Position numbers and translations under genes: made by a program
Notes under the pieces: generated by a model
The model's database searches: none
Told to the model about the DNA's origin: nothing
Seen by the model: only the letters and a program-made list of their open reading frames with translations
Origin: CAG-390 sp003523225
Lineage (GTDB): Bacteria; Bacillota; Clostridia; Oscillospirales; CAG-272
Direction of reading: 5' to 3'
Length of the DNA: 64,000 nt
NCBI GenBank assembly: GCA_902461815.1
Contig: CABPZE010000001.1
Span: forward strand, 310,001-374,000
Part shown: piece after piece, positions 23,962-33,800 of the stretch
Numbering within the stretch: the first letter of the stretch is position 1
How the letters are laid out: every line of letters starts with the position of its first letter

Positions 23962-26729
23962 CAGCTGTCACCGCCGCCGGATATCTTTGCACCACAGCAC
24001 TTTTTGTATTTTTTACCGCTTCCGCAAGGACACAGTGCATTGCGGTCAATTTTTTCGGCAGTTGAAGCGGCAGGCGCAGACTTTTTGTTCTGCTCGATGC
24101 TTCTTCCCATCCGCATATTTTTTATCATTTCAGGAGTGATAACTATAACCTCGGGAATCTTTTCGGTCAGCATCTCACGTGCGGTCTTGTCCCTGATCTC
24201 GGTGATAAGATCGCCGAACATATTTGATCCGAGCAGTTTATACTCGGTAAGCGGGTCTTTGTGAGCATACGACTGAAGCATAACATTCTGCTTAAGGTTC
24301 TCCATATCGTCGATATGATCAAGCCACATCTCATCAATGTTATGCAGCAGAGTATTACGTTCAAAGCGTCTGAATCTGTCCTCGCCCACTTCTGCTTCGC
24401 GCGAGCTGTAAAGCTCCTCAGCATTATCCTGCAAAAGCTTTTCTATATCCTCAGCGGAAACATGCTTCAGCTCTTCTTCGGAATAAATAAGCTCGTCCTC
24501 GTGGCAGACCCATCCGAGATATTTTCTTCTCAGCGCTTCAAGATCCCATTCGCTCTTATTAGCCCCAGAAGTGGCGCTTTCCACAGATTCGGAAATAGTG
24601 GAAGCTATCATCTGTTTTACTTTATTGGAGAGATTGCCCTCATGCAGAATCTCGTCTCTCTGCTCATAAATTGTCTTTCTCTGCTCGTTCAGCACATCGT
24701 CATACTCAAGAACATTTTTGCGTATCTTGAAGTTGCGGCTTTCTATACGCTTCTGCGCACTTTCAATTACATTGGAGAAAAGGCTGATATTCTGAGACAT
24801 GTCTCCGCTGCCGTCTGTCAGATTGGCGGCAAGAGAGGACAGCTTCTGCAGTCTTGCGGGGTCGGCAAACAGCCGCATCAGATCGTCCTGAAGTGAAATG
24901 AAAAACGTTGATTCACCAGGGTCGCCCTGACGTCCGGAACGCCCGCGCAGCTGATTGTCGATTCTCCTGCTTTCATGACGCTCGGAGCCGATAATATACA
25001 ATCCGCCTGCGGCGATAACCTTCTCGCGCTCCGGAATTATCTGTTCTCTGAACTTTTCAAAGTAAATACGGAATGTATTACGCGCGTTTTTGATATCCTG
25101 ATTTTCGGTCGGAACAGTACCGGTTGAAAGCGCAATAAGCTCCGGATGAATTCCCATACGCGCCATTTCCTGCTTTGCCATATGCTCCGGATTTCCGCCA
25201 AGCATTATATCGGTTCCGCGCCCCGCCATGTTTGTGGCTATGGTCACAGCACCGGCGCGTCCTGCCTCGGCGATTATATCCGCTTCGCGCTCGTGATTCT
25301 TGGCGTTCAGTACATTATGCTGAATGCCCTTCGCCTTGAGCATTCTCGACAGGACCTCGGATTTTTCAACCGATGCAGTACCAACAAGCACCGGCTGTGA
25401 TTTTGCACGGCACTGCTCCACAAGTTCAATAATTGCACGGAATTTTGAGCTTTCATCGGTAAATATGCGGTCTGGGTGATCGACGCGTATCATTGGCTTA
25501 TTGGTGGGAACTTCAACAACATCCAAGCCGTAAATTTCGCGGAACTCTTCCTCCTCGGTAAGAGCCGTACCGGTCATACCGGATAGCTTGCGATACATAC
25601 GGAAATAATTCTGGATAGTAACGGTAGCCGTTACCTTCATTTCGGACTTGATATTTACCTTTTCCTTTGCCTCAAGCGCCTGATGAAGCCCGTCCTGATA
25701 TCTTCTTCCCGGCATAAGTCTGCCGGTGAACGGGTCAACGATAATAATTTCTCCGTCCTTGACCACATAATCAACATCACGCTTCTTGACGCCATATGCG
25801 TGGATCGACTGATTGACACTGTGCGCTATACTTGCATTTTCCGGATCATTCAGATTGTCGATGCCAAAGAATTCTTCTATCTTTTTTGCCCCGCGCGGAG
25901 TAAGGACCGCACTTGAGTGTTTTTCATCAACGATGTAGTCAAAATTCTCGTCGTCTGTCTCCGCCTTGGTGTCAAGCTCTTTGATCACCTTTTTGGAAAG
26001 CTTGCGGACAGCTGCATCACATTTCTCGTAAATATCGGTTGATTTTCCGCTCAGACCGGAAATAATAAGCGGCGTACGCGCCTCATCGATGAGAATCGAG
26101 TCGACCTCATCTATGATGGCAAAGTTATGCCCGCGCTGCATCTGCGCTTCAAGACTTGTCTGAAGATTGTCACGCAGATAGTCAAATCCGAATTCGTTGT
26201 TTGTTCCGTAGGTTATATCTGCCGCGTAATTACGCCTCTTTTCGGCGGCGGACATATCCTTAGTTATAACACCGGTGCGCAGCCCGAGATATTCGTATAT
26301 ACGTCCCATTTCACCGGCGTCACGAACCGCAAGATAATCGTTTACTGTAACGATATGAACACCTTTTCCGGTTAGCGCGTTAAGGTATGCCGGCATTGTC
26401 GCAACAAGTGTTTTACCTTCTCCGGTCTTCATTTCGGCAATTCTGCCCTGATGCAAAAGAATTCCTCCAAGCACCTGTACCCGGAAGGGACGCTTGCCCA
26501 GAACACGATCAGCAGCTTCCCTGACCGCGGCAAATGCCTCGGGCAGCAGTTGCTCCAGAGTCTCACCGTTTGAAAGTCTTTCACGGAACTCCGGAGTAAC
26601 CGCGCGAAGCTCCTCGTCGCTCATTGACTTGAATTTGTCGGCGAGTGCATCAACCGCATCCGCCGCACCTTTTATTTTTTTGAGCTGTCTTTTGCTGTAA
26701 TCGCCAAATAATAATGTTTCAAGTTTCAT
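23961..26729 (-). CDS. secA: preprotein translocase ATPase SecA
   Basis: This 922-residue motor drives export of unfolded proteins through SecYEG. Landmarks are Walker A MKTGEGKT (100-107), FGFDYLRDN near 180, IIDEVDSILIDEARTPLIISG near 207, NMAGRGTDI in the second nucleotide-binding fold, and QLRGRSGRQGDPG. The C-terminus ends with the zinc-binding CPCGSGKKYKKCCG (Cys900, 902, 911, 912), which contacts SecB or ribosomes in other bacteria. Length is slightly above the Bacillus protein. The gene heads a minus-strand cluster with two membrane proteins, the first overlapping it by one codon phase (TGATG). Confidence 0.97.
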   Translation of the reverse strand: MKLETLLFGDYSKRQLKKIKGAADAVDALADKFKSMSDEELRAVTPEFRERLSNGETLEQLLPEAFAAVREAADRVLGKRPFRVQVLGGILLHQGRIAEMKTGEGKTLVATMPAYLNALTGKGVHIVTVNDYLAVRDAGEMGRIYEYLGLRTGVITKDMSAAEKRRNYAADITYGTNNEFGFDYLRDNLQTSLEAQMQRGHNFAIIDEVDSILIDEARTPLIISGLSGKSTDIYEKCDAAVRKLSKKVIKELDTKAETDDENFDYIVDEKHSSAVLTPRGAKKIEEFFGIDNLNDPENASIAHSVNQSIHAYGVKKRDVDYVVKDGEIIIVDPFTGRLMPGRRYQDGLHQALEAKEKVNIKSEMKVTATVTIQNYFRMYRKLSGMTGTALTEEEEFREIYGLDVVEVPTNKPMIRVDHPDRIFTDESSKFRAIIELVEQCRAKSQPVLVGTASVEKSEVLSRMLKAKGIQHNVLNAKNHEREADIIAEAGRAGAVTIATNMAGRGTDIMLGGNPEHMAKQEMARMGIHPELIALSTGTVPTENQDIKNARNTFRIYFEKFREQIIPEREKVIAAGGLYIIGSERHESRRIDNQLRGRSGRQGDPGESTFFISLQDDLMRLFADPARLQKLSSLAANLTDGSGDMSQNISLFSNVIESAQKRIESRNFKIRKNVLEYDDVLNEQRKTIYEQRDEILHEGNLSNKVKQMIASTISESVESATSGANKSEWDLEALRRKYLGWVCHEDELIYSEEELKHVSAEDIEKLLQDNAEELYSSREAEVGEDRFRRFERNTLLHNIDEMWLDHIDDMENLKQNVMLQSYAHKDPLTEYKLLGSNMFGDLITEIRDKTAREMLTEKIPEVIVITPEMIKNMRMGRSIEQNKKSAPAASTAEKIDRNALCPCGSGKKYKKCCGAKISGGGDS

Positions 26730-26769
26730 CTGAGATGCCTTTCGGTCTTAATGTAACTATATTTATTTT

Positions 26770-26798
26770 ATTATACATCATTTGTGGGATAAAAACCA
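26770..26798 (-). promoter_or_regulatory. possible promoter of secA
   Basis: On the minus strand TATAAT (26770-26775) lies about 40 bases upstream of the start. The -35 position at 17 bases reads TGGTTT, a poor match, so confidence rests on the -10 box. Confidence 0.4.
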
Positions 26799-26899
26799 TA
26801 CTAAAATGTAAATTTTACATTCAGATATTATCTGTACCTGAACAAATTTGAACCAACCCGGAAGAATTGCGCCGACACAGGCACGCTGCTCATAAAAAA

Positions 26900-26927
26900 C
26901 CGACCCCTTCTGAATTATCGGGGTCGG
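26900..26927 (-). terminator. terminator of the DUF4430-like lipoprotein gene
   Basis: An 8-base GC stem (26900-26907 with 26920-26927) is followed on the minus strand by TTTTTTATG, 20 bases after the stop. Confidence 0.8.
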
Positions 26928-26946
26928 ATTTCTATGTTAATAAAAG

Positions 26947-27438
26947 TTACTGTGTAACAGTCTGCTCTTCGGTAACAAGCTTGTAAACTATCTTGTCGCC
27001 GTCATTTACCTTGCAGGTTACAGAGGTAGCGTTTTCAGGCGTTGCACCGTTTACCGTCCACACAAAATGTGTGTTTTTGAAGGTAGCGGAGTCGGCGTTG
27101 CTGGAAACTGCGGCGCTGTGCTGCTTGATAGTATCTCCACCGAAGGTTATTGAATCAACAGAACCGTCGGAAAGTGCTACATAGGTCGCCTCTCTTGCAT
27201 TGATAAGAGCAATAAGAGCGTCGTTGACAGATATACCGGCATCAACTTCAAGCTCGTTATTTCTCAGGAAGATCGCCTCAGCACCGTCGCTGTCAGTGTA
27301 ATACACCTCAACGGAAACGATAATTTTATCTTTTTTGTCATCGGGAGTGTCGTTGCCGTCGCAGGAAATACACATCGCGGAGAAGCCTACAAGCATTACC
27401 GCAGCCAAAATCAGTGAAATTAATTTTTTTGTTTTCAT
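26947..27438 (-). CDS. small lipoprotein with DUF4430-like domain
   Basis: This 163-residue lipoprotein has lipobox CISC (Cys26) and a short acidic linker. A domain of about 115 residues follows, with VEVYYTDSDGAEAIFLRNNELEVDAGISVNDALIAL near residue 43 and FVWTVNG near 125. This arrangement resembles DUF4430/transcobalamin C-terminal-like modules, where a substrate-adjacent beta-grasp domain ends in such a W-x-V-N-G strand; the assignment is by pattern. The ligand is unknown. A perfect AAGGAGG lies before the ATG and a consensus promoter before that, so expression should be strong. It is monocistronic. Confidence 0.7.
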   Translation of the reverse strand: MKTKKLISLILAAVMLVGFSAMCISCDGNDTPDDKKDKIIVSVEVYYTDSDGAEAIFLRNNELEVDAGISVNDALIALINAREATYVALSDGSVDSITFGGDTIKQHSAAVSSNADSATFKNTHFVWTVNGATPENATSVTCKVNDGDKIVYKLVTEEQTVTQ

Positions 27439-27466
27439 AAATATTCCTCCTTGTGGGTTCTAATAG

Positions 27467-27495
27467 ATTATACAATGCCAAAGCCGTTTTGTCAA
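27467..27495 (-). promoter_or_regulatory. consensus sigma-A promoter of the small lipoprotein gene
   Basis: On the minus strand perfect TTGACA (27490-27495), a 17-base spacer and perfect TATAAT (27467-27472). Confidence 0.85.
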
Positions 27496-27549
27496 TAGTA
27501 TTAGTGCATAATTTTCAGCCTTATCAATTTTAACGTGCCAAAATTAAAT

Positions 27550-30168
27550 TCAAAACAGCTTAAGCAATCGCCTGTACAGATTAAGCCCGCTGTACTCGTC
27601 TCCCCAGCCTCCCGGAAGCCACGCTGACTGATTTGAATGAATGTTCGAATTGACCGGAACTGCAGGAAGGTGATTATCATCAAGTATCCATGCTTCTGAG
27701 CTTGCGTGCTCGGTGCAGGCGTGATTATATGGCAGTCCGCTTCCGGAATGCATTCCGAAAAATCTGCCGTTGCCTGAAAGATTCTGATAATACGGGTAGT
27801 GACTGTTCAAATAAGGCGCAACTCCCGACGAGGTCTTTACACAGGTGTACTGGGTGTCCGAAACATATATCTCCATCGGGAAGTTGCGGTTTACAAGCAT
27901 TAGCGACTTCTGAACCAGGTTCTGCACCGGGCACTTGTCACAAGCAACACCGCCGGTCTCAGAGTCAAACCACACCCATACATGACGGTCGCAGGAGGTC
28001 GTAGGCTCTGTCCCGCGTAGAAAATATCCGGTCTCGGCGCAATTGCCGCGAGGATCAGCCTCGCACGCGGCGGTAATCAGCTTTCCTGAATATTTGCAGT
28101 AGGTGCATTTGACCACATCGTCCGAAACGCGGAAGGTCTTAAGCTCTTCAGTACCATCTTTCACCGCATCAAATATCGGCTGATGGATCTCTGTCATCAT
28201 GGTGTTCCATACAATACCGGACGGGTTGTCTCCGGGTATTGCCTTGGGGTATTCGTAGCCATACCAGACGCCGCAGATGTAGTACGGTGAGTAACCGATA
28301 AACCAACGGTCATAGTTATCTCCGGCAGAACCCGTTTTGGCGGCAAGCTCGATCTGCGAATCCAGCTTGATATATCCGCTGTGCGCAACAACATTCTGAA
28401 GCAGCTTTGTCATTATTGAAGCCGTCGCCTCACTCAGCGCAACAGTACCCTTGTAGTTATTCTGAAGTATGACATTCCCTGCGCTGTCCTCAACCTTAAG
28501 ATAGGAATGCGGTTCATTGTAAACACCGTAGTTAGCGAAAATAGAATATGCCGCAGTCATCTCTCGCACGGTCAGGCCGTAATTGAGCTGTCCGAGCGCC
28601 AACGCCGCATAGCCCTTGTCGGTGAGCTTCCGTCCACTCTCAAGAGTTCTGGATTCTATCAGATTTTCAAGCTTGAGAGTATCGTGACAGAAGCGAAATG
28701 ACTTTTCAAGTCCAAGCAGATCCAGCACCTTGAGTGATACCGTGTTGAGCGAATTTTCGACTGAATATTTTATATTTGTTATACCGCGATAATAGTAGTC
28801 AAAGTTTTTGGGCCAGGCAACATTATCGGTAAAGGTAAACGGAGTATCGTCAAATACCGACGCATAGGTAATAAGCCCGCTTTCTATTGCCGGTGCATAC
28901 ACGGCAAGCGGCTTGATAGAAGAACCGGGAGAACGAGTTGTAGTCGTCGCATAGTTCTGAATACGGTTTCCGCTCTTTTCCCCTCGGGCGCCTACGACAG
29001 CAAGAATATCTCCGGTATCAGGATCGATCACAATTGCCGAAGACTGAGCCGGAATACCGGATTTGTTTTCGGGAAAATTTGAGTCGTCAAGATAAGTTTC
29101 CTCAAGTATCGTCTGGATCCTGTCGTCAACCAGAAGATAGATCTTCCAGCCGCTGTTATACACCTGAAGCGCCGCCATTCTTTCGGAAACGCCGTACTGC
29201 TCGGCATAATCGCTGATAATATCCTCGATCGCCATATCGGTGTACCATGAGTTAAGATTTATCTCACGTGTATCGTCGGTAACGTTGAGGACAAGCTCCT
29301 TGTCATATGCCTCATCGTACTCGCGCTTGTTGATAAGTCCCTGCTCAAGCATAAGATCAAGCACCGTATTCCGGCGTTCAAGGTTGTCCTCGGGATGCGT
29401 TATCGGATTGTATTTTGAAGGATTCTTGGTAATTGACGCGATCGCTACACACTCAATAAGCGTAAGCTCGCTGACATCTTTGTTAAAATACTTGTTAGCC
29501 GCTGCCTGAACTCCGTAGCATCCGGAGCCGAGATTTATGATGTTGAGATACATTTCAAGTATCTCTTCCTTCTCCATCTTTTTTTCAAGGTCAAGCGCCC
29601 AAAGGATTTCCTGGATCTTTCTCTGTATTTTATACGAGTCGTCACCGGTAACGTTTTTTATCAGCTGTTGCGTCAGTGTCGAACCGCCGTAGTTTGAATC
29701 ATCAAACCCCAGAAAAAAGTTTGCTCCCGCCTTTATCGTTCTCAGCCAGTCAACACCGTCGTGAGTGCGGAATCTCTTGTCCTCAACCGCGATAAAAGCA
29801 TTCTGCAGATCTTCGGGGATCTGGTCATATCCGATATATATACTGTTTTTCGGACCGTAAAGACGTTCATTTTCAAGCTCCACCGCAGTACCGACACGGT
29901 TTGAACGGTCTGTGAAATCATAGCGGTAAACGCGCGTCGTGGTCGAGGTGTTGAAATCAAGCGTGAATTTGGACATATCGACTTCGGTTTCGACATAATT
30001 CTTAACATATATAGTGAAAGCGCAGACAACGATTATTCCGGTAAGCGCGCAGATAAGCAGAAATGTTATCAGCACACTGAGAAAACCGCGGAAGAACAAT
30101 CCCGCGCCATGAATAAATATCTTTCCGGCTTTTTTTATTTCCTCAAGCCAGTTTATTTTTTTCTGCAT
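27550..30168 (-). CDS. class A penicillin-binding protein (PBP1A-type)
   Basis: This bifunctional peptidoglycan synthase of 872 residues has one N-terminal span (about 35-58). The glycosyltransferase (GT51) domain has catalytic Glu in AVEDKRFRTHDGVD (about 129) and GGSTLTQQLIKN near 162. The transpeptidase domain has the serine motif SSIK (about 416-419), SLN in SVENSLN, and KTG in AAKTGSAGD. The C-terminal part (about 680-760) is Cys-rich, with pairs such as CTYC and CDKC, suggesting a small extracellular disulphide or metal domain. The start is the ATG with AAAGG seven bases upstream; a TTG five codons earlier is less likely. Confidence 0.93.
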   Translation of the reverse strand: MQKKINWLEEIKKAGKIFIHGAGLFFRGFLSVLITFLLICALTGIIVVCAFTIYVKNYVETEVDMSKFTLDFNTSTTTRVYRYDFTDRSNRVGTAVELENERLYGPKNSIYIGYDQIPEDLQNAFIAVEDKRFRTHDGVDWLRTIKAGANFFLGFDDSNYGGSTLTQQLIKNVTGDDSYKIQRKIQEILWALDLEKKMEKEEILEMYLNIINLGSGCYGVQAAANKYFNKDVSELTLIECVAIASITKNPSKYNPITHPEDNLERRNTVLDLMLEQGLINKREYDEAYDKELVLNVTDDTREINLNSWYTDMAIEDIISDYAEQYGVSERMAALQVYNSGWKIYLLVDDRIQTILEETYLDDSNFPENKSGIPAQSSAIVIDPDTGDILAVVGARGEKSGNRIQNYATTTTRSPGSSIKPLAVYAPAIESGLITYASVFDDTPFTFTDNVAWPKNFDYYYRGITNIKYSVENSLNTVSLKVLDLLGLEKSFRFCHDTLKLENLIESRTLESGRKLTDKGYAALALGQLNYGLTVREMTAAYSIFANYGVYNEPHSYLKVEDSAGNVILQNNYKGTVALSEATASIMTKLLQNVVAHSGYIKLDSQIELAAKTGSAGDNYDRWFIGYSPYYICGVWYGYEYPKAIPGDNPSGIVWNTMMTEIHQPIFDAVKDGTEELKTFRVSDDVVKCTYCKYSGKLITAACEADPRGNCAETGYFLRGTEPTTSCDRHVWVWFDSETGGVACDKCPVQNLVQKSLMLVNRNFPMEIYVSDTQYTCVKTSSGVAPYLNSHYPYYQNLSGNGRFFGMHSGSGLPYNHACTEHASSEAWILDDNHLPAVPVNSNIHSNQSAWLPGGWGDEYSGLNLYRRLLKLF

Positions 30169-30352
30169 TTGTCTGCCTTTCAATTATCCGAATTATTGAT
30201 GATAGCCGCGGTAAGGCATCAGATATCTTCCAAACCGCAGAATTATTTTACCACTTTATTTTGAATATATTATGAATTCGGGACAATAATAATGAAAAAG
30301 AAAATTTCAGGCGGCAGAACGCAAGTCCGCCGGCAAAATGAAGGATAAGAAT

Positions 30353-30790
30353 ATGAAAAACAAGCTCATAGCGTTTATTACCACAGCGGCGGTGCTTTCT
30401 CTTATTGTATCGACCGTCGCCGTTATCAGCTGCTCACGCGCGTTCTCAAAGAAAAACGATATAATACATGCCTACCCGGATACCGAACACAGACTTCCCG
30501 ATTCCCCGATAACTCAATATTGCGATACAGATACACATGACAACGATACAACTCCGGATACCGATAACGACGAGCCGGCAAAGAGCGCAGGTCTTTCCGA
30601 GGACGCGCTTTATCTGTTGATCTACGAAAACGATACACTGTTTGCCTTTGACGAATCAGGTACCGAAATATTTTCGTCACCGCTGAATGCCGACCGCCTG
30701 TCCGCCGCAGAGTCAGAGCTGCTTTACGGCGGAATAATGATTGCGGGCGGTTCGGCGCTGCGCGAAGCGCTTGAAGACCTGCTCTGCTGA
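30353..30790 (+). CDS. small lipoprotein with BofC-like C-terminal domain
   Basis: This 145-residue exported protein has a signal ending in VISC (Cys27), a Thr/Asp-rich linker (about 45-80) and a compact domain of about 60 residues. That domain reads YLLIYENDTLFAFDESG then a segment ending ALREALEDLLC. The order 'short strand, acidic loop, LxxADRLSAAESELL, then a helix' resembles the C-terminal domain found in BofC-type and other clostridial exported proteins; this is pattern recognition only. GAAGGA lies seven bases before this ATG; a start five codons earlier has no such site. It diverges from the penicillin-binding protein gene and converges on dnaE. Confidence 0.6.
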   Translation: MKNKLIAFITTAAVLSLIVSTVAVISCSRAFSKKNDIIHAYPDTEHRLPDSPITQYCDTDTHDNDTTPDTDNDEPAKSAGLSEDALYLLIYENDTLFAFDESGTEIFSSPLNADRLSAAESELLYGGIMIAGGSALREALEDLLC

Positions 30791-30816
30791 ACTCAGCAAA
30801 AATATAAAATCAACGA

Positions 30817-33800
30817 TCAGCGAAGCACGATATTCTCAGCTCCGGCAACCAAGACAAGCTCGGCTACAAGGCAGCCGCTTATATCTGCACCCGTCCGGCT
30901 GTCCTCATATTTTGCTTCATCTGCAAAATAAAACACAGTCCTCAGAGTGCCGTCAAAGATACCGACAAGATTGTCGCATTTTCTGTAAATCAGGCTGTCG
31001 CGCGAGGGGACTCTGATATAAAGCACACGCGGCTGTACGTGTTGCTGCGGTGCAGACGTGCGGGATGGCGTAATTCTTTTCAAAGTTGACACCGAGTCCG
31101 GTGTTACCGCGGCGGGCTTATACCTCTCATCCGTTATCAGCGGAATAATATGATTCAAAAGAATTTTGACCTCATCGCCGTCGCGCCCCTCGCGAATCGA
31201 AAGAGTTCCGCGCACGCATACCGCTTCGCCGTTCTGTATAAGCCCTCGGTATTTTTCAAAGCTTTTCGGAAAAACAACGACTTCGATCTGCCCGAAGCTG
31301 TCCTCAAGCCGGAAAAATGCCATCGTTTCATTCCCGCGTGTGCTTTTGCGGTTAAGTCCGGATATGATACCTGCCACCGTGACCGACTGCTTATCGGTAT
31401 ACCGAGCATCTGGGGAATATTCTCCACTCTGAACCTCATCGTCGGAATCGTCGGACATAAGGTCTCCTATCGACACCGGGGATAAGTCCTTTATATGCTT
31501 TGAGAAACCGTCAAGCACATGACCGGAAAAGCACATTCCGACACTTTCTTTTTCATACTCCAGAAGCTGACGCAAAGGATATTCCGGAATATCCGGATAA
31601 ACGCAGATCCCGCCCAGCTTCGTATCCGGATTTTTTTCGCTGTTCTGTTGCGATGCAACGGAAAACATATCAAGCTGACCGTCAAGGTTATGCCGGCTCT
31701 TTTCGGCGATTGCAGTCAGCGCCGGGTTCAAAGCCTCAACAAGACGCGAACGGTATACGCCGAAGCAGTCAAAAGCTCCTGCTTTTATAAGTGTTTCGAT
31801 CATCCTCCGGTTAAGCTCGCTGTCGGACATACGTGTAAGAAAATCGTCAAAGCTTGTAAAAGCACCGCCGCTCTCACGTTCGCGTATTATTGCATCGACA
31901 AACTGCCTGCCGACGTTTTTTACCGCCAGAAGCCCGAAGGTAATGTTTTTTCCGCTCACGTGAAAATCGGAATAGCTTTGATTGACATCAGGCGGAAGTA
32001 CCTTAATGCCGAACTTACCTGCCTCGGCAATATACTGTACCGTTTTGGTCTGATTTCCGAGCACCGATGTAAGCAGTGCCGACAGATATTCGCGCGGGTA
32101 ATGCGCCTTGAGATAAGCCGTTCTGAATGAGATCACTGCATACGCGGCGGCGTGGCTCTTATTGAAGGCATAATTGGCAAAGCTCGCCATATCGTCAAAC
32201 AGCTTTTCTGCGTCTTCCCTGCTCATCCCGCGCTCGGAAGCGCCGTTTATAAACTCCTCACGCTCTGCCTCAAGCGCATACGCCTTCTTTTTTGCCATAG
32301 CACGGCGCACGACATCGGCACGACCGAGAGAATATCCCGCCATAATGCGGAATATACTCATGACCTGCTCCTGATATACTATGCAGCCATACGTTTCGGA
32401 AAGCACCGGGCGAAGCAACTCGCACGGATAAACAACGGAATCCGGCTCATTTCTCCCTGCAATATACTTAGGGATAGAATCCATCGGTCCCGGACGATAA
32501 AGAGCAATTGCCGCAAGAATATCGTCTATCGAACGCGGTGCAAGACTTGTCAACATCGCGCGCATACCGGTCGATTCAAGCTGGAAAACTCCCAGCGTCT
32601 GTCCGCGTGAGATCAGCGCGTAGGTATCGGGATCGGAAAGGTCAACCTTTTCAATATCAAATTCGGGTTCACGCTCCTTTATCTGACGCACGGCACAGTC
32701 GATAATGGTAAGATATCTCAGCGCAAGAAAATCAAACTTCAAAAGCCCAAGCTCAGATACGGTATCCATATCGTACTGAGTTATAACGGCGCCGTTACTT
32801 ACAGAAAGCGGAACATAATCTGTAATGGGAAGCTCTGTTATAACTACTCCGGCTGCGTGTACAGACACATTTCTCGGCATTCCCTCCAGGGCGCGCGCGG
32901 TATCAATAAGATCACGTATCTTACCCGAAGATTCGTATTTTTCGCGAAGCTCCTCATTCTCCAGTGCATCGCCAAGCGTAACGCCAAGCTCACGCGGTAT
33001 CAGCTTTGCTACCTCGTCAACCTCTGCATAAGGCATACCCATGGCACGCCCGACGTCCCGAATGACAGCACGAGCCGCCATAGTACCGAAGGTGATTATC
33101 TGCGACACGTGCTCAGAGCCGTAGCGTTCTTTGACATATTTCAGCACCTCGTCGCGACGCTCATAGCAGAAATCAATATCAATATCCGGCATGCTTACAC
33201 GTTCGGGGTTCAGGAATCTTTCAAAATAAAGCCCGAAACGTATTGGATCAATGTCGGTTATTCCCGTCAGATACGCAGTAAGGCTACCGGCGCCGGAGCC
33301 TCTGCCGGGTCCTACCGGAATATCCCGGCTCTTGGCAAAGCCAACATAATCGGCGACAATAAGAAAATAGTCGGAATATCCCATATTTCTGATGACGGAC
33401 AGTTCATAGTCAAGTCTTTCGCGGTATTCGGCTTCCGTGTGACCCTGATACGGAACAGTGCTGTTTGCCATATATCGCTCAAGACCCTTAAGAGCCAGAC
33501 CACGCAAAGCCTCGTCAGCTGTTACCCCACCCTCCGGGTGGAACGCCGGGAGGAGAGTTTTGCCGAATGAAAACTCAAAATTACATCTCTCTGCAATTTT
33601 TACGGTATTTTCAAGCGCACCTTCGTATGAACCGAACAGCGCCCGCATCTCATCCGTTGACTTATAGAAGAATTCATCGGTTTCAAATCCTGCCGGGCGA
33701 CCGTCGGAAATTACACTGTTGGTTTGAATGCACATAAGCAAAGCCTGAGTTGCAGCATCCGTGCGTTTAAGATAATGCACGTCATTGGTGGCGACCATTC

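Noticed and set aside
24261..24896. 211-codon open frame antisense to secA
   Set aside because: It is a shadow of a strongly conserved SecA region.
33525..33560. Second copy of the REP-like unit (ccctccgggtgg with ccgggagg)
   Set aside because: It lies inside dnaE in a well-conserved frame and shows only short G+C similarity, without the second hairpin and purine tail.
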